Source: JAAXHF01 sp965242605
GTDB lineage: Bacteria > Desulfobacterota > Binatia > Bin18
DNA: 64,000 bases
Assembly (NCBI GenBank): GCA_965242605.1
Contig: CBDESS010000001.1
Span: forward strand, 744,001-808,000
Direction: 5' to 3'
The translations under genes and the position numbers were made by a program. Under the pieces are notes generated by a model. That model had not been told where the DNA came from. It did no database searches and was given only the letters and a program-made list of their open reading frames with translations. How positions within the stretch are numbered: position 1 is the first letter of the stretch; every line of letters begins with the position of its first letter. Shown here piece by piece: positions 25,708-34,449 of the stretch.

Positions 25708-26670
25708 ATGCACAAGAAGGTATCCGTCATCATCCCGGCAAGGAACGCTGAGGCCACCCTTCCAGCGACCCTTGATTCGGTGTTCGGCCAGGACTACTGC
25801 GGCCCCCTTGAAGTGATCGTCGCCGACGGCTCAGACACCTCGGCCACTGCGGACCTGCTCCGCCGGCGTTATCCGCAAGTACACAGAGTGCAGAACCTGG
25901 AACGTATCATCCCGACTGGCCTCAACCATGCGTTACAGATGGCCACCGGAGAGATTATCGTGCGTTGCGACAGCACCGCCGTGCTGCCGCCAAACTATGT
26001 GCGCCAAGCCGTCTCTACGCTCGCACGCACAGGTGCCGCCAATGTCGGCGGCCAGCAGTACCCCGTCGGAACGACCATGTTTGAGAGGGCGGTAGCGCTG
26101 GCGACCACCACATTTCTGGGGACGGGAGGGGTCCGCTATCGCGTGGGAGGGCGTGAGGGCCCAACCGACACCGTCTACCTTGGCGTCTGGAATCGCAAGA
26201 CGCTCGAAACCCTGGGAAAATTCGATCCCGCGGTGTCCATCAACGAAGACTATGAACTCAACTGGCGGCTGCGCCAGCGAGGAGAAACCGTGTGGTTCGA
26301 CCCTGAGCTGAAGGTTGTGTACCGGCCACGCGGCCACCTGCCGGCCTTGGCGAAGCAGTACTTCGCGTACGGTCGCGGGAAGTCCATGATGTTGAAAACT
26401 CACCCCACCTCCCTGCAGGCTCGGCAACTCGCCGCTCCGCTGCTGGTGCTGGGGCTGGTGGCTTCCGCTGCGCTGGGATCGGCCGGCGCTGGCTGGGCAG
26501 CCGCGGCGCTGCCCCTGGTCTACCTGCTGACCCTCATCATCGGGGCGCTGGCAATCGGTCTGCACCGCCGCAACCCTGCCCTTGGCCTTGTCCCTGTGGT
26601 GCTGGCGACGATCCATCTGAGCTGGGGAGTCGGCTTCTTTCTGCCGGCTCGCAGGAAGCCGACCCGCTGA
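25708..26670 (+). CDS. ExoA-like family 2 glycosyltransferase with membrane anchor
   Basis: 320 residues from the ATG at 25708; a longer frame begins at 25648 inside the previous gene, and neither start has a good ribosome site. The GT-A motifs are VSVIIPARNAEATLPATLDS, VIVADGSDTSAT, IIVRCDSTAVLPP (variant DxD/CDS), and INEDYELNWRLRQRG (the ED acceptor-binding motif). Two or three C-terminal hydrophobic helices (residues 235-310) anchor it in the inner membrane, as in succinoglycan ExoA. Last gene of the + strand polysaccharide cluster. Confidence 0.85.
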   Translation: MHKKVSVIIPARNAEATLPATLDSVFGQDYCGPLEVIVADGSDTSATADLLRRRYPQVHRVQNLERIIPTGLNHALQMATGEIIVRCDSTAVLPPNYVRQAVSTLARTGAANVGGQQYPVGTTMFERAVALATTTFLGTGGVRYRVGGREGPTDTVYLGVWNRKTLETLGKFDPAVSINEDYELNWRLRQRGETVWFDPELKVVYRPRGHLPALAKQYFAYGRGKSMMLKTHPTSLQARQLAAPLLVLGLVASAALGSAGAGWAAAALPLVYLLTLIIGALAIGLHRRNPALGLVPVVLATIHLSWGVGFFLPARRKPTR

Positions 26671-26718
26671 TTGAAGCCACCAGTTGGCTGGATGCAGCGC
26701 GGAGCGGCTGCCAGGCCC

Positions 26719-27249
26719 TTACGACTGCGGCTTTTCTTCCCCCCCGCTCGGGTCGCCCTCGCGGACACTCCCGACCACGTCAACCTTCTGCACAATCAGC
26801 CGTCGCCGCCGCTGCTGGAACATGCCTTCTATCTGCAAGGGCGTGCCGGGCTGGGCCTGGGAGATTTTCGACAGCAAGGCACTTGGGCCGATGACGTTAT
26901 AGTCAATGATGTATTTGCCGACCTGCTGGAGGATGTGGCGGCGGCTGACGATGTGCTCGGGCAGGTTGACGGCTTCGACATCAACCACCTCAAACTGATA
27001 GGTCTCGTTATACTTGGCAATACCCAGGCTGACCACGGCGAGGCTGTCCGCGGCCGGCCGGGGATTGATAACCCCCGTGAAGCGGACCAGAAAAGGCGTC
27101 CGCGAGGTATCAGAAGCCGGATTATCCCCGCCGGCCCCGAATGGGATCAGCGGGACTTGGGCCACCGCCGGCGACAGGGCGCAGCAGCTCAGCAGACCGC
27201 TCACCACCATCACCACTTGCGCGAGGCGCTTCATCATCCGCTTCATCAT
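26719..27249 (-). CDS. Secreted protein of unknown function
   Basis: 176 residues from the ATG at 27249, which has AAGGAGT eight bases upstream. A clear signal peptide is present: a basic MMKRMMKRLAQ start, a hydrophobic core and a CALSPAVAQ cleavage region. The mature part is beta-rich with TPFLVRFTGVINPRPAADSL and a polar, charged tail (GGEEKPQS). No family recognised. It faces the polysaccharide cluster tail to tail and lies 35 bases downstream of the CinA-like gene, so it may share that transcript. Confidence 0.7.
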   Translation of the reverse strand: MMKRMMKRLAQVVMVVSGLLSCCALSPAVAQVPLIPFGAGGDNPASDTSRTPFLVRFTGVINPRPAADSLAVVSLGIAKYNETYQFEVVDVEAVNLPEHIVSRRHILQQVGKYIIDYNVIGPSALLSKISQAQPGTPLQIEGMFQQRRRRLIVQKVDVVGSVREGDPSGGEEKPQS

Positions 27250-27284
27250 CGCAAGGTACTCCTTCGCTTGTGTGAGCGGCCGGC

Positions 27285-27773
27285 TTACGGCGTTTGCCGC
27301 AGTTGCGCCTCCAGCAGCTCCAGAGCTGCCCGGGTGAAGGTCCACATATTGGCCTCACGCCCGGAATGGCGGGTTTCAACCGTCAGCGTGTGCTCAATCG
27401 GGCCGGCCAGGGCAATGCAGGCGTGTCCGGCCCGGTCTCCGTAGCGGTTGCCGGTCGGGCCGGTTGCGCCGGTCTCGCCCAGCCCCCAGGTCGTGCCTGC
27501 CTGGTCTTTGACCGCCCGCGCTATACGCAGCGCGTACTGCTCGCTGCTCGGCCGCACGCCGGCAAAGGCATCGTCCGACAGCCCCAATACGGTCCGTCTG
27601 GCCTGAAGGGTGTAGATCACCCCACCGCCAACAAAATACGCCGAGGCCCCGGGCACGGCCAGCAGCGCGGCCGAGATCAGGCCACCGGCCGACGACTCGG
27701 CAACCGCAATCGTCTGTTTGCGCTCTTTGAGCAAAGCGCCGACGGCCCGGCCCAGGGTAGTCAGTGCATCCAC
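27285..27773 (-). CDS. CinA C-terminal domain / NMN amidohydrolase (PncC-like)
   Basis: 162 residues, the size of stand-alone PncC proteins. Motifs AVAESSAGGLISAALLAVPG, GGGVIYTLQARR and ETGATGPTGNRYGDRAGHA match the CinA C-terminal family, which deamidates nicotinamide mononucleotide in pyridine-nucleotide recycling. The serine of the AES(S/C)xGG motif is the expected nucleophile region. The usual TGIAGP-type sequence is TGATGP here. The N-terminal MoCF-like domain of full CinA is absent. Confidence 0.85.
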   Translation of the reverse strand: MDALTTLGRAVGALLKERKQTIAVAESSAGGLISAALLAVPGASAYFVGGGVIYTLQARRTVLGLSDDAFAGVRPSSEQYALRIARAVKDQAGTTWGLGETGATGPTGNRYGDRAGHACIALAGPIEHTLTVETRHSGREANMWTFTRAALELLEAQLRQTP

Positions 27774-28087
27774 GCGCTCTCCGTTGTGTGATCTGTGAGG
27801 ACAGGGACGATTTCCATTCCGGTCATTTTTCTTCTCTGCTATGCCGGCGCTGCTATCAGGCTGCTCTATTCAAGCCCATCGTAGCGAGAAGCCCTGCGCT
27901 TGCCAAGACAAGTCCAGGAGAGACACGCCGGGAGCCTATAGGCTTTCCAGGCAGCACCCTGAGAGAGCTGCCGCCGGCGGCGATTGTGCGCAAGACGGCC
28001 AGCCTGAGCAGCCCGGTCTCACCTGTGAGCGTTCCGCTGTCTGCCACGCCCTGCTCTCGGCTCGCCCTCTGCGCCGGAGTATGCTAG
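27764..28087 (+). CDS. Candidate small zinc-ribbon-like ORF (weak)
   Basis: The 356-base gap between the CinA-like and crotonase genes holds no strong gene. One + strand frame starting at a GTG (27764) encodes two CxxC pairs 15 residues apart (RCVICEDRDD ... LLCRRC), as in a zinc ribbon, and then a long serine/proline-rich tail. Codon third positions are not as GC-biased as in neighbouring genes and there is no ribosome site, so it may be a chance frame. Nothing else recognisable lies in the gap. Confidence 0.22.
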   Translation: MHPRALRCVICEDRDDFHSGHFSSLLCRRCYQAALFKPIVARSPALAKTSPGETRREPIGFPGSTLRELPPAAIVRKTASLSSPVSPVSVPLSATPCSRLALCAGVC

Positions 28088-28129
28088 ACATAGCACATGA
28101 GGCGGACAGCCTCCAGAGGAGAGCGAAGC

Positions 28130-28912
28130 ATGGACACACGCTATGGAGATGTTGCGGTGAGCCGAGACGGCCATGTCGCAACGCTTGAAATACAGCGACC
28201 GCCCAATAACTTCTTTGATACCGCCCTGATTCGTTCGCTGGCCGATGCACTTGAGGCCCTTGACGCCGAGCCCGACTGCCGCGCCAGCGTGCTGGCCGCT
28301 CAGGGCAAGCATTTCTGCGCCGGCGCGAACTTTCACACCGGCCAAGCCGAGCGGGACCTCCGCACCGCAGAGAGCGGCAACCCGCTGTACGCCGAGGCGG
28401 TGCGCCTGTTTGCCTGCAAAAAGCCGCTGGTGGGGGCGATTCAGGGCGCGGCGATTGGCGGCGGCTTTGGGCTGGCGTTGGTGCCGGATTTCCGCGTGGT
28501 CTGCCCGGAGAGCCGCTTTTCGGCCAACTTTACCACACTCGGCTTTCATCCGGGTTTTGGCCTGACCTGTACGTTGCCGCGTCTGATTGGTGAGCAGCGC
28601 GCCAATCTCATGTTTTACACCGGGCGGCGGATCGGCGGCGAGGAAGCCTACGCCTGGGGGCTGGGCGATGTGCTGACCGGGCACGACCAGGTTCGGACTG
28701 CGGCCCTGACGCTGGCCAGCGAGATTGCCGAGAGCGCGCCCCTGGCCGTCCAGTCGGTGCGGGCGACCATGCGCGGCTCGCTCGCCGCGGCGATCAAGCG
28801 GGCCACCGACCATGAGTTCAAGGAGCAGCACTGGCTCCAGCAAACCGCGGATCACAAAGAGGGCGTCAGAGCGGTGGCCGAGCGGCGGCCGGGGAACTTT
28901 GTCGGGCGCTGA
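28130..28912 (+). CDS. Crotonase/enoyl-CoA hydratase family protein
   Basis: 260 residues; GAGGAGAG precedes the ATG at 28130. Oxyanion-hole motifs are present (KHFCAGANF and IQGAAIGGGFGLALVPDF). The two glutamates that catalyse hydration in classical enoyl-CoA hydratases appear to be missing: GGGFGL replaces GGGCEL, and NFTTLGFHPGFG replaces the usual PEILLG stretch. It may therefore perform another crotonase reaction such as isomerisation, hydrolysis or decarboxylation of an acyl-CoA. It is convergent with the acyl-CoA carboxylase gene, seven bases apart. Confidence 0.82.
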   Translation: MDTRYGDVAVSRDGHVATLEIQRPPNNFFDTALIRSLADALEALDAEPDCRASVLAAQGKHFCAGANFHTGQAERDLRTAESGNPLYAEAVRLFACKKPLVGAIQGAAIGGGFGLALVPDFRVVCPESRFSANFTTLGFHPGFGLTCTLPRLIGEQRANLMFYTGRRIGGEEAYAWGLGDVLTGHDQVRTAALTLASEIAESAPLAVQSVRATMRGSLAAAIKRATDHEFKEQHWLQQTADHKEGVRAVAERRPGNFVGR

Positions 28913-28919
28913 CCGCTCG

Positions 28920-31900
28920 TTACCAGGTATCGATGCAGGCGCGTTTCTTACCCGCACGCGCCGGCGGGGGCGGTACGGAGCGCAGCGCGGCCACAATCCA
29001 GCGCCGCGACTCGGCCGGGTCAATCACGTCGTCAATCTCAAAATAGGTCGCCGTACTGAGGGCTTTGCCGTTCTCGTACATTCTGGCGACCAGGGTGTCA
29101 TACAGCTCGGCGCGTTCCTGCGGGTCGGCACGCGCGGCGAGCTCTTTGCGGAAGCCGAGCTTGACCGCCCCCTCGAGGCCCATGCCGCCAAACTCTCCGG
29201 TCGGCCATGAGACGGCGAAGAAGGGCGCTTTGAAGCTGCCGCCGGCCATGCCCTGCGCGCCCAGCCCGTAGGATTTCCGCAGCACGATGGTAAAAAAGGG
29301 CACGCTGATGCTGGCCCCGGTCACAAACATCCGGCAGCAGTGCCGCACCAGGGCTTCTTTCTCGGCCTCGGGGCCGACCATGTTGCCGGGGGTGTCGCAC
29401 AGCATCAGGATCGGCAGGTCAAAGGCGTCGCACAGCTGCATGAAGCGTGTCGCCTTGTCCGCGGCCGGGCTGTCTATCGCCCCGCCGAGGTGGGTGGGGT
29501 TGTTGGCAAGAATCCCGATGGGCCGCCCTTCGATCCGGGCCAGGGCAGTGACCATGCCGAGGCCGAAGTGCCGGCGAAGCTCCAGCACCGAGCCGGTATC
29601 GGCCAGGGTCTCGATGAGCTGGCGGATGTCGTACACGCGCAGACGGTTCTCGGGCACAATCCGGCGCAGCAACCGTTGGTCGGCGCACTGCCAGTCGGCA
29701 ACTGTGCCCTGGAAGTAGGACAGATATTTTCTGGCTGCACCGACGGCCTCGGCCTCATCCCTGACCGCGATATCGACTACCCCGTTGGACACCTGCACAT
29801 CCAGCGGCCCGACATCTTCCGGGCGGAAGACACCCAGGCCGCCGCCCTCAATCATGGCTGGACCGCCCATGCCGATGTTCGCACCCTCGGTGGCAATAAT
29901 CACGTCACAGCAGCCCAGAATGACCGCATTGCCGGCAAAGCAGCGGCCCGAGGTCACCCCGACCAGCGGCACCAACCCACTCAGTCTGCCCCACAGGTGA
30001 AAAGCCATTACGTCCAGCCCCGCGGGGCTGGACCAGTCGGTATCGCCGGGCCGCCCACCGCCGCCCTCGGCAAAGAACACGACCGGCCGCCTCCACTTCC
30101 CGGCCAGCTCGAACATCCGGTCTTTTTTGTAGTGGTTCTTAAAGCCCTGGGTGCCGGCCAGCACGGTATAGTCATAGGCCAGCACAACGCACTGGGCGCG
30201 CTCGTCGTCAAACAGCTCGCCGTTGATGCTGCCGACACCGGCGATCATGCCGTCAGCCGGCGTATTTTTGATCAGGTCGTCAAGCGAACGGCGCTGACGC
30301 TGGGCGGCGATGACCAGCGGGCCGTACTCGACAAACGTGTCCGGGTCGCACAGGTCGGCGATATTCTCGCGGCTGGTGCGCTGGCCGGTTTTGCGCCGAC
30401 GGGCGACCGCCTGGGGGCGGGCGGCGTCAAGCCCGAGCGCGTGCCGTTCAAGGACATCGGCCAAGTCGGGGCGGATATGGTCAGGATCGATCTCTGCCTG
30501 TTCCTGGACCGCGGTCATATCGACTTCGCCCTCTTCAATAAAAACCAGGGGGTGGCCTTCGTAGACCGTATCGCCCTCAGCCACCGTGATACGCCGCACA
30601 ATGCCGCTCAGTTCGGCCTTGATGACGTGCTCCATCTTCATGGCTTCGAGGATGAGCAGCTGCCGGCCGGCGTAGACCGCCTCGCCCTCGTGGACAGCGA
30701 GGCTGACAATTGTGCCCTGCATGGGCGCTGTCACGGCAACGCTGCCGGCCGGTCCGGTCTGGGCCGGTTCCAGCACCGTCGTCGCGGTGCCTGTCGCCGC
30801 CGGCTGTCCAGCCTGTTTGCCAAAATCCAGCACCGCCAGGGGATCGCGGGTGTCAACCTTTACCCCTGCCAGCACGGGTTCGAGGCTCTGGGGGGTTGCT
30901 CTGGGCGGTGTGAAAAACAGCCGTTGATGGGGCCGTTCAGGCGAAACAAGGTCGGCGATGTGGTCGTCTACAAAGCGTGTATGGACCCGGTTGGCCACAA
31001 AATCGGGGTGTTGCAACACGTTCTGTAAAAACGTCAGGTTGGTTGCCACGCCCTCAATTTTGAACTCGCACAGGCCGCGGTAGGCGCGCGTCACCACGTC
31101 ACCAAAGGTGCGGGACGGCGAGGAGGCAATGAGCTTGGCCAGCAGCGAGTCAAAGCGGGGATTCGTCCGATAGCCGGCGTAGCCGAACGAATCGGTGCGC
31201 AGGCCGGGGCCCGAGGGCGCTTCAAATGCGCTGAGCAGCCCGCCGGCCGGCCGGGCGCTGCCGTCGGCCTGCATAGTCTCCATATTGACCCGGACCTGGA
31301 GGGCAAACCCGCGCGGTTCGGGAATCCGGGTCTGCTGCACGGCCAGCTCGGCCAGGGACCCTCCTGCCGCAAGCTGGAGTTGGAGTTTGACCAGATCAAG
31401 GCCGGTCACTTCTTCGGTCACGGTATGTTCGACCTGGAGGCGGGCATTGGCCTCAATGAAGGCATATGCCGCGTTGTCTCCCGAAGTGGCAGCGTCAACC
31501 AGGAACTCAAACGTGCCCAGGTTGGTATAGCGAGTGGTCTGGGCCAGCCTGACCGCGGCGGCGATGAGCCGGTCACGCAGCCCGGGCGGCAGTCCTGGGC
31601 TGGGCGCGACTTCGACCAGCTTCTGATGCCGACGCTGGATGCTGCACTCCCGCTCCCAGACATGGCTCACCGCCCCGGACCCGTCGCCAACGACCTGGAC
31701 TTCAATATGGCGCGCGTGGGGGAGCAGTCGCTCAACATAGACATCGCCATTGCCAAACGCCGCCCTGGCCTCGGACTGGCAGCGGGCGTAGGCTTCCTCA
31801 AGCTCAGCGGCACGGTGGACCGCCCGCATCCCGCGGCCGCCGCCGCCGGCCACAGCCTTGATCAGCATCGCTCCGCGGTCGCCCAGCGAAGCCAGAAACT

Positions 31901-32333
31901 CCCTGGCCCCCTCCAGGCTGGTCGGCCCTGCCGTGCCCGGCAGAACGGGCACCTCACACCGCTCGGCCAGGGCACGCGCCTGGGCCTTGTCGCCGAACAG
32001 TGCAAGGAGGTCTGGCCGCGGGCCAACAAAGCCCAAACCTTCTTCGGCGCAGCGACGGGCAAAGGTGGCGTTTTCGCTCAGAAAACCATAGCCCGGATGA
32101 ATGGCCTCACAGCCGGCCTGCCTTGCCACCTCCAGGATGCGCTCAGCGTCAAGATAGGCACCCGGGCCTGTTCCGCCCAGCGGCCGGGCTTCGTCAGCCC
32201 GGCGGGTGTGGAGCGACTCGGCATCGTCCTCAGAAAACACGGCCACGGTCCGCATCCCCAGCTCGGCCGCGGCCCGCGCAATACGAATAGCGATCTCGCC
32301 CCGGTTGGCGATCAAAAGGCTGCTCAGACTCAA
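28920..32333 (-). CDS. Single-chain acyl-CoA carboxylase (BC-BCCP-CT fusion)
   Basis: 1137 residues carrying all three parts of a biotin-dependent carboxylase. Residues 1-450: biotin carboxylase (ANRGEIAIRI, IHPGYGFLSEN, glycine loop AGGGGRGMR at 162-170, IEANARLQVEHTVTEEV). Residues 532-605: biotin carrier with EAMKM at 563-567, K566 being biotinylated. Residues of about 660-1120: carboxyltransferase (AEGGGGRPGD, GRCFAGNA, IGMGGPAMI, NNPTHLGGAID, CDTPGNMVG). Single-chain long-chain acyl-CoA carboxylases of this order are known in mycobacteria. It carboxylates acetyl-, propionyl- or longer acyl-CoA; substrate range cannot be read from sequence. Cytosolic. Confidence 0.9.
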   Translation of the reverse strand: MSLSSLLIANRGEIAIRIARAAAELGMRTVAVFSEDDAESLHTRRADEARPLGGTGPGAYLDAERILEVARQAGCEAIHPGYGFLSENATFARRCAEEGLGFVGPRPDLLALFGDKAQARALAERCEVPVLPGTAGPTSLEGAREFLASLGDRGAMLIKAVAGGGGRGMRAVHRAAELEEAYARCQSEARAAFGNGDVYVERLLPHARHIEVQVVGDGSGAVSHVWERECSIQRRHQKLVEVAPSPGLPPGLRDRLIAAAVRLAQTTRYTNLGTFEFLVDAATSGDNAAYAFIEANARLQVEHTVTEEVTGLDLVKLQLQLAAGGSLAELAVQQTRIPEPRGFALQVRVNMETMQADGSARPAGGLLSAFEAPSGPGLRTDSFGYAGYRTNPRFDSLLAKLIASSPSRTFGDVVTRAYRGLCEFKIEGVATNLTFLQNVLQHPDFVANRVHTRFVDDHIADLVSPERPHQRLFFTPPRATPQSLEPVLAGVKVDTRDPLAVLDFGKQAGQPAATGTATTVLEPAQTGPAGSVAVTAPMQGTIVSLAVHEGEAVYAGRQLLILEAMKMEHVIKAELSGIVRRITVAEGDTVYEGHPLVFIEEGEVDMTAVQEQAEIDPDHIRPDLADVLERHALGLDAARPQAVARRRKTGQRTSRENIADLCDPDTFVEYGPLVIAAQRQRRSLDDLIKNTPADGMIAGVGSINGELFDDERAQCVVLAYDYTVLAGTQGFKNHYKKDRMFELAGKWRRPVVFFAEGGGGRPGDTDWSSPAGLDVMAFHLWGRLSGLVPLVGVTSGRCFAGNAVILGCCDVIIATEGANIGMGGPAMIEGGGLGVFRPEDVGPLDVQVSNGVVDIAVRDEAEAVGAARKYLSYFQGTVADWQCADQRLLRRIVPENRLRVYDIRQLIETLADTGSVLELRRHFGLGMVTALARIEGRPIGILANNPTHLGGAIDSPAADKATRFMQLCDAFDLPILMLCDTPGNMVGPEAEKEALVRHCCRMFVTGASISVPFFTIVLRKSYGLGAQGMAGGSFKAPFFAVSWPTGEFGGMGLEGAVKLGFRKELAARADPQERAELYDTLVARMYENGKALSTATYFEIDDVIDPAESRRWIVAALRSVPPPPARAGKKRACIDTW

Positions 32334-32354
32334 CTGACTTCCCCGTGTCAGGGG

Positions 32355-32558
32355 TTACGCTTCCGTCGGCTGTACAGGCTCATACAGACTCCCCTGAGTG
32401 AAGAGTGTGTCGTTGACCGGGTGGGAATAACTCTTCCAGAGGATATCTCCCAGACCCTCCACAGCCGCCCTGCCCTTATCACTATTCTTCTGCATCAGCG
32501 CGCTGATGCAAGGCTTCTTCAGAAGGTTTTGCAGTACCTGTTCAAGACTGGCGGTCAT
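32355..32558 (-). CDS. Small hypothetical protein, 67 aa
   Basis: AAAGGAG nine bases upstream of the ATG at 32558 and ATGA overlap with the preceding tiny frame support translation. It reads MTASLEQVLQNLLKKPCISA, then a charged part and a tail DTLFTQGSLYEPVQPTEA. No signal peptide, no membrane segment. No family recognised. It lies 21 bases upstream of the acyl-CoA carboxylase start on the same strand, so the carboxylase may be co-transcribed. Confidence 0.55.
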   Translation of the reverse strand: MTASLEQVLQNLLKKPCISALMQKNSDKGRAAVEGLGDILWKSYSHPVNDTLFTQGSLYEPVQPTEA

Positions 32559-32671
32559 GGATGTACTCCTTTCTGCGCACTCAGCGCTCTCAACTTTACC
32601 CGTGTCTTCCGATCTGCCACGACCTGGATCTCGCCCGGCGGCTCATCGGTGTAGATGACGCTCTTCTTCAC
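32555..32671 (-). CDS. Tiny ORF, 38 aa, antitoxin-like N-terminus (weak)
   Basis: A GTG-started frame at 32671 reads MKKSVIYTDEPPGEIQVVAD and ends HP-stop in an ATGA overlap with the 67-residue gene. The YTDEPxGE motif is the usual opening of CopG/BrnA-type antitoxins (MKK..YTDEP.GE...V.D), but the ribbon-helix-helix domain that should follow is missing, so this is either a truncated antitoxin relic or a small peptide gene. Codon use is compatible with coding. Too short for the usual gene callers. Confidence 0.4.
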   Translation of the reverse strand: MKKSVIYTDEPPGEIQVVADRKTRVKLRALSAQKGVHP

Positions 32672-32697
32672 AGGCGTATTGTCCCGGGAAGCCGTGT

Positions 32698-33132
32698 CTA
32701 GCGCTCGGCGTGCGGCCGTCTCAACTCAAAAACCCGCACAATAACGTAGGCGATCAGCGCAAACACAAAAAAGACCATCAGCATCCAGGCCACACTCTGC
32801 ATGGTCTCAATAATCGTCCGGTAGACCTCCAGGACCCAGCGGTCAGACGTCAGCACCAGGACGCCGGGCTCAGCCTCAGCCGGCTGGAGATGCGGGGGGT
32901 GGCCGACCTGCTCGGGCGGGGTGATGTAGCGCTCCAACTGCCAGATGCGCACGCCGCCAGACACGCCAACGACGTAGATGGCAAACTGCATGTACTTGAC
33001 CCAGGCCAGATGAATCTCGTCGGCAATAATCCGGGCCAGGATATTCCTGACCGGACGATCGAACAGACGCGCCACCAGGAATGAGACCCCGAGCGCAATG
33101 CCAAACGTGACGGCCAATAAGGAAAGAAACAT
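32698..33132 (-). CDS. Hypothetical membrane protein, 144 aa
   Basis: AGGAGG five bases before the ATG at 33132 fixes the start (a longer frame to 33207 is rejected). Two or three hydrophobic segments: residues 1-20, an amphipathic stretch around YMQFAIYVVGVSGGVRIWQL (45-65), and a last helix at 110-135 (WMLMVFFVFALIAYVIV) followed by a basic RRPHAER tail. A loop of about 45 residues between them is likely extracytoplasmic. Function unknown. Confidence 0.65.
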   Translation of the reverse strand: MFLSLLAVTFGIALGVSFLVARLFDRPVRNILARIIADEIHLAWVKYMQFAIYVVGVSGGVRIWQLERYITPPEQVGHPPHLQPAEAEPGVLVLTSDRWVLEVYRTIIETMQSVAWMLMVFFVFALIAYVIVRVFELRRPHAER

Positions 33133-33218
33133 CTGAACCTCCTGCCCGCACGGCACTGCTGAGCAGAACAATGTCCGGCTGCGGCAAGAACTGGACCGCT
33201 TACGCAAGACCCCCCGAT

Positions 33219-34433
33219 TCAGTTCAGCACTTCTTTTTCTTTCAGTCCGGCGATCTCGGCCTGCCCCAGGCCGAGCACCTCAGTCAGCACATAGTCGTTA
33301 TCCTGGCCAAAGGTCGGGGCGTGTCGCCACACCTCGCACGGGGTATGGGACATTTTCCACGGAATCCCCAAGTGGCGGCGCACACCAATCTCCGGGTGCC
33401 GATGCTCAACATAGGTTCCCCGCGCTTCCACCTGGGGGTCAGCCAGCATCTCCCGACCGTTCAGGGCCGGGTAGGCAGCCACCCCGGCCGCTTGCAGTGT
33501 CTCGGTCGCCTCCTGGGCGGTCCGCTCCTGCGTCCACGCGGTCAGAATCTGTTCCAGGGCGTCTTCGTTGTCCTTGCGGGCGGCCGCGGTGGCAAAACGC
33601 CGATCGTCCGCCAACCCGGCCTGGCCAATAGCCGCGCAGCACCGCCGCCATTCCTCTTCGGTCCCGACCACAATGCTGACCCAGGCGTCATCACCCCGAC
33701 TGCGAAAGACACCATGCGGAGCCATATACGCGTCACGGTTGCCCATGCGCGGTGGCTGGTTGCCGTTCATGCTGTAGTCCATAATGGCTTCGGGCAGCAG
33801 CATGGCGCAGGCTTCGCGCTGGGAGAGGTCGATATACTGGCCGCGGCCTGTCTTCTCCCGGTAGAGCAGCGCGCACATAATGGCGTAGGTCCCGTGGACG
33901 CCGCCGTTTGGGTCGCCGTAGGAAAAGCCGGCCTGGCGTGGACCGTCGCCACGATAGCCGGTCAGGGCCGACATGCCGCTGAGTGCCACCTGCGGCGGGC
34001 CGTATGATACATAGCCCTTCTCCGGGCCGGTCTGACCGTAACCCGACAGCGAGGCCATGATGATATCGGGCTTGATCGCCCGCAGGACCTCATAGCCCAG
34101 CCCCATTTTTTCCATGACTCCGCCGGCAAAGTTCTCAATGACAACATCGCTTCTGGCAACAAGCCGCTTGGCCAACTCCAGCCCTCGGGGTTTCTTCAGA
34201 TCGAGCGACAGGGAGCGTTTACCCTGATTGTACTGATTGAAATAGCCGCAGCGGTTCATGCCCGGTTCGTTGTCAGCCCAGGGGGGAATCTGGCGCGTCG
34301 GACACAGCCGCGTCCGGCTCTCAATCCGAATGACTTCAGCGCCGAGATGGGCCAACTGGAGCGCCCCATATGGCCCGGCCCAGGCCCAACAGAAGTCGGC
34401 AACACGAACTCCGTCCAGTGGTGGTGTACTCAT
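33219..34433 (-). CDS. Class III CoA-transferase (CaiB/BaiF family)
   Basis: 404 residues from an ATG with GGGAGA upstream. N-terminal GVRVADFCWAWAGPYGALQL and GAEVIRIES are the family's CoA-binding opening; SLDLKKPRGLELAKRLVA and NFAGGVMEKMGLGYE follow. The catalytic aspartate of the family should lie near residue 165-170, in the GDPNGGVHGTYAIMCALLYR region. It is 16 bases downstream of a second, divergent family member; paired subunits of this kind form heteromeric CoA-transferases such as the benzylsuccinate CoA-transferase type. Transfers CoA between acyl groups; substrate unknown. Confidence 0.88.
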   Translation of the reverse strand: MSTPPLDGVRVADFCWAWAGPYGALQLAHLGAEVIRIESRTRLCPTRQIPPWADNEPGMNRCGYFNQYNQGKRSLSLDLKKPRGLELAKRLVARSDVVIENFAGGVMEKMGLGYEVLRAIKPDIIMASLSGYGQTGPEKGYVSYGPPQVALSGMSALTGYRGDGPRQAGFSYGDPNGGVHGTYAIMCALLYREKTGRGQYIDLSQREACAMLLPEAIMDYSMNGNQPPRMGNRDAYMAPHGVFRSRGDDAWVSIVVGTEEEWRRCCAAIGQAGLADDRRFATAAARKDNEDALEQILTAWTQERTAQEATETLQAAGVAAYPALNGREMLADPQVEARGTYVEHRHPEIGVRRHLGIPWKMSHTPCEVWRHAPTFGQDNDYVLTEVLGLGQAEIAGLKEKEVLN

Positions 34434-34449
34434 AGCGTGTCTCCCATGT

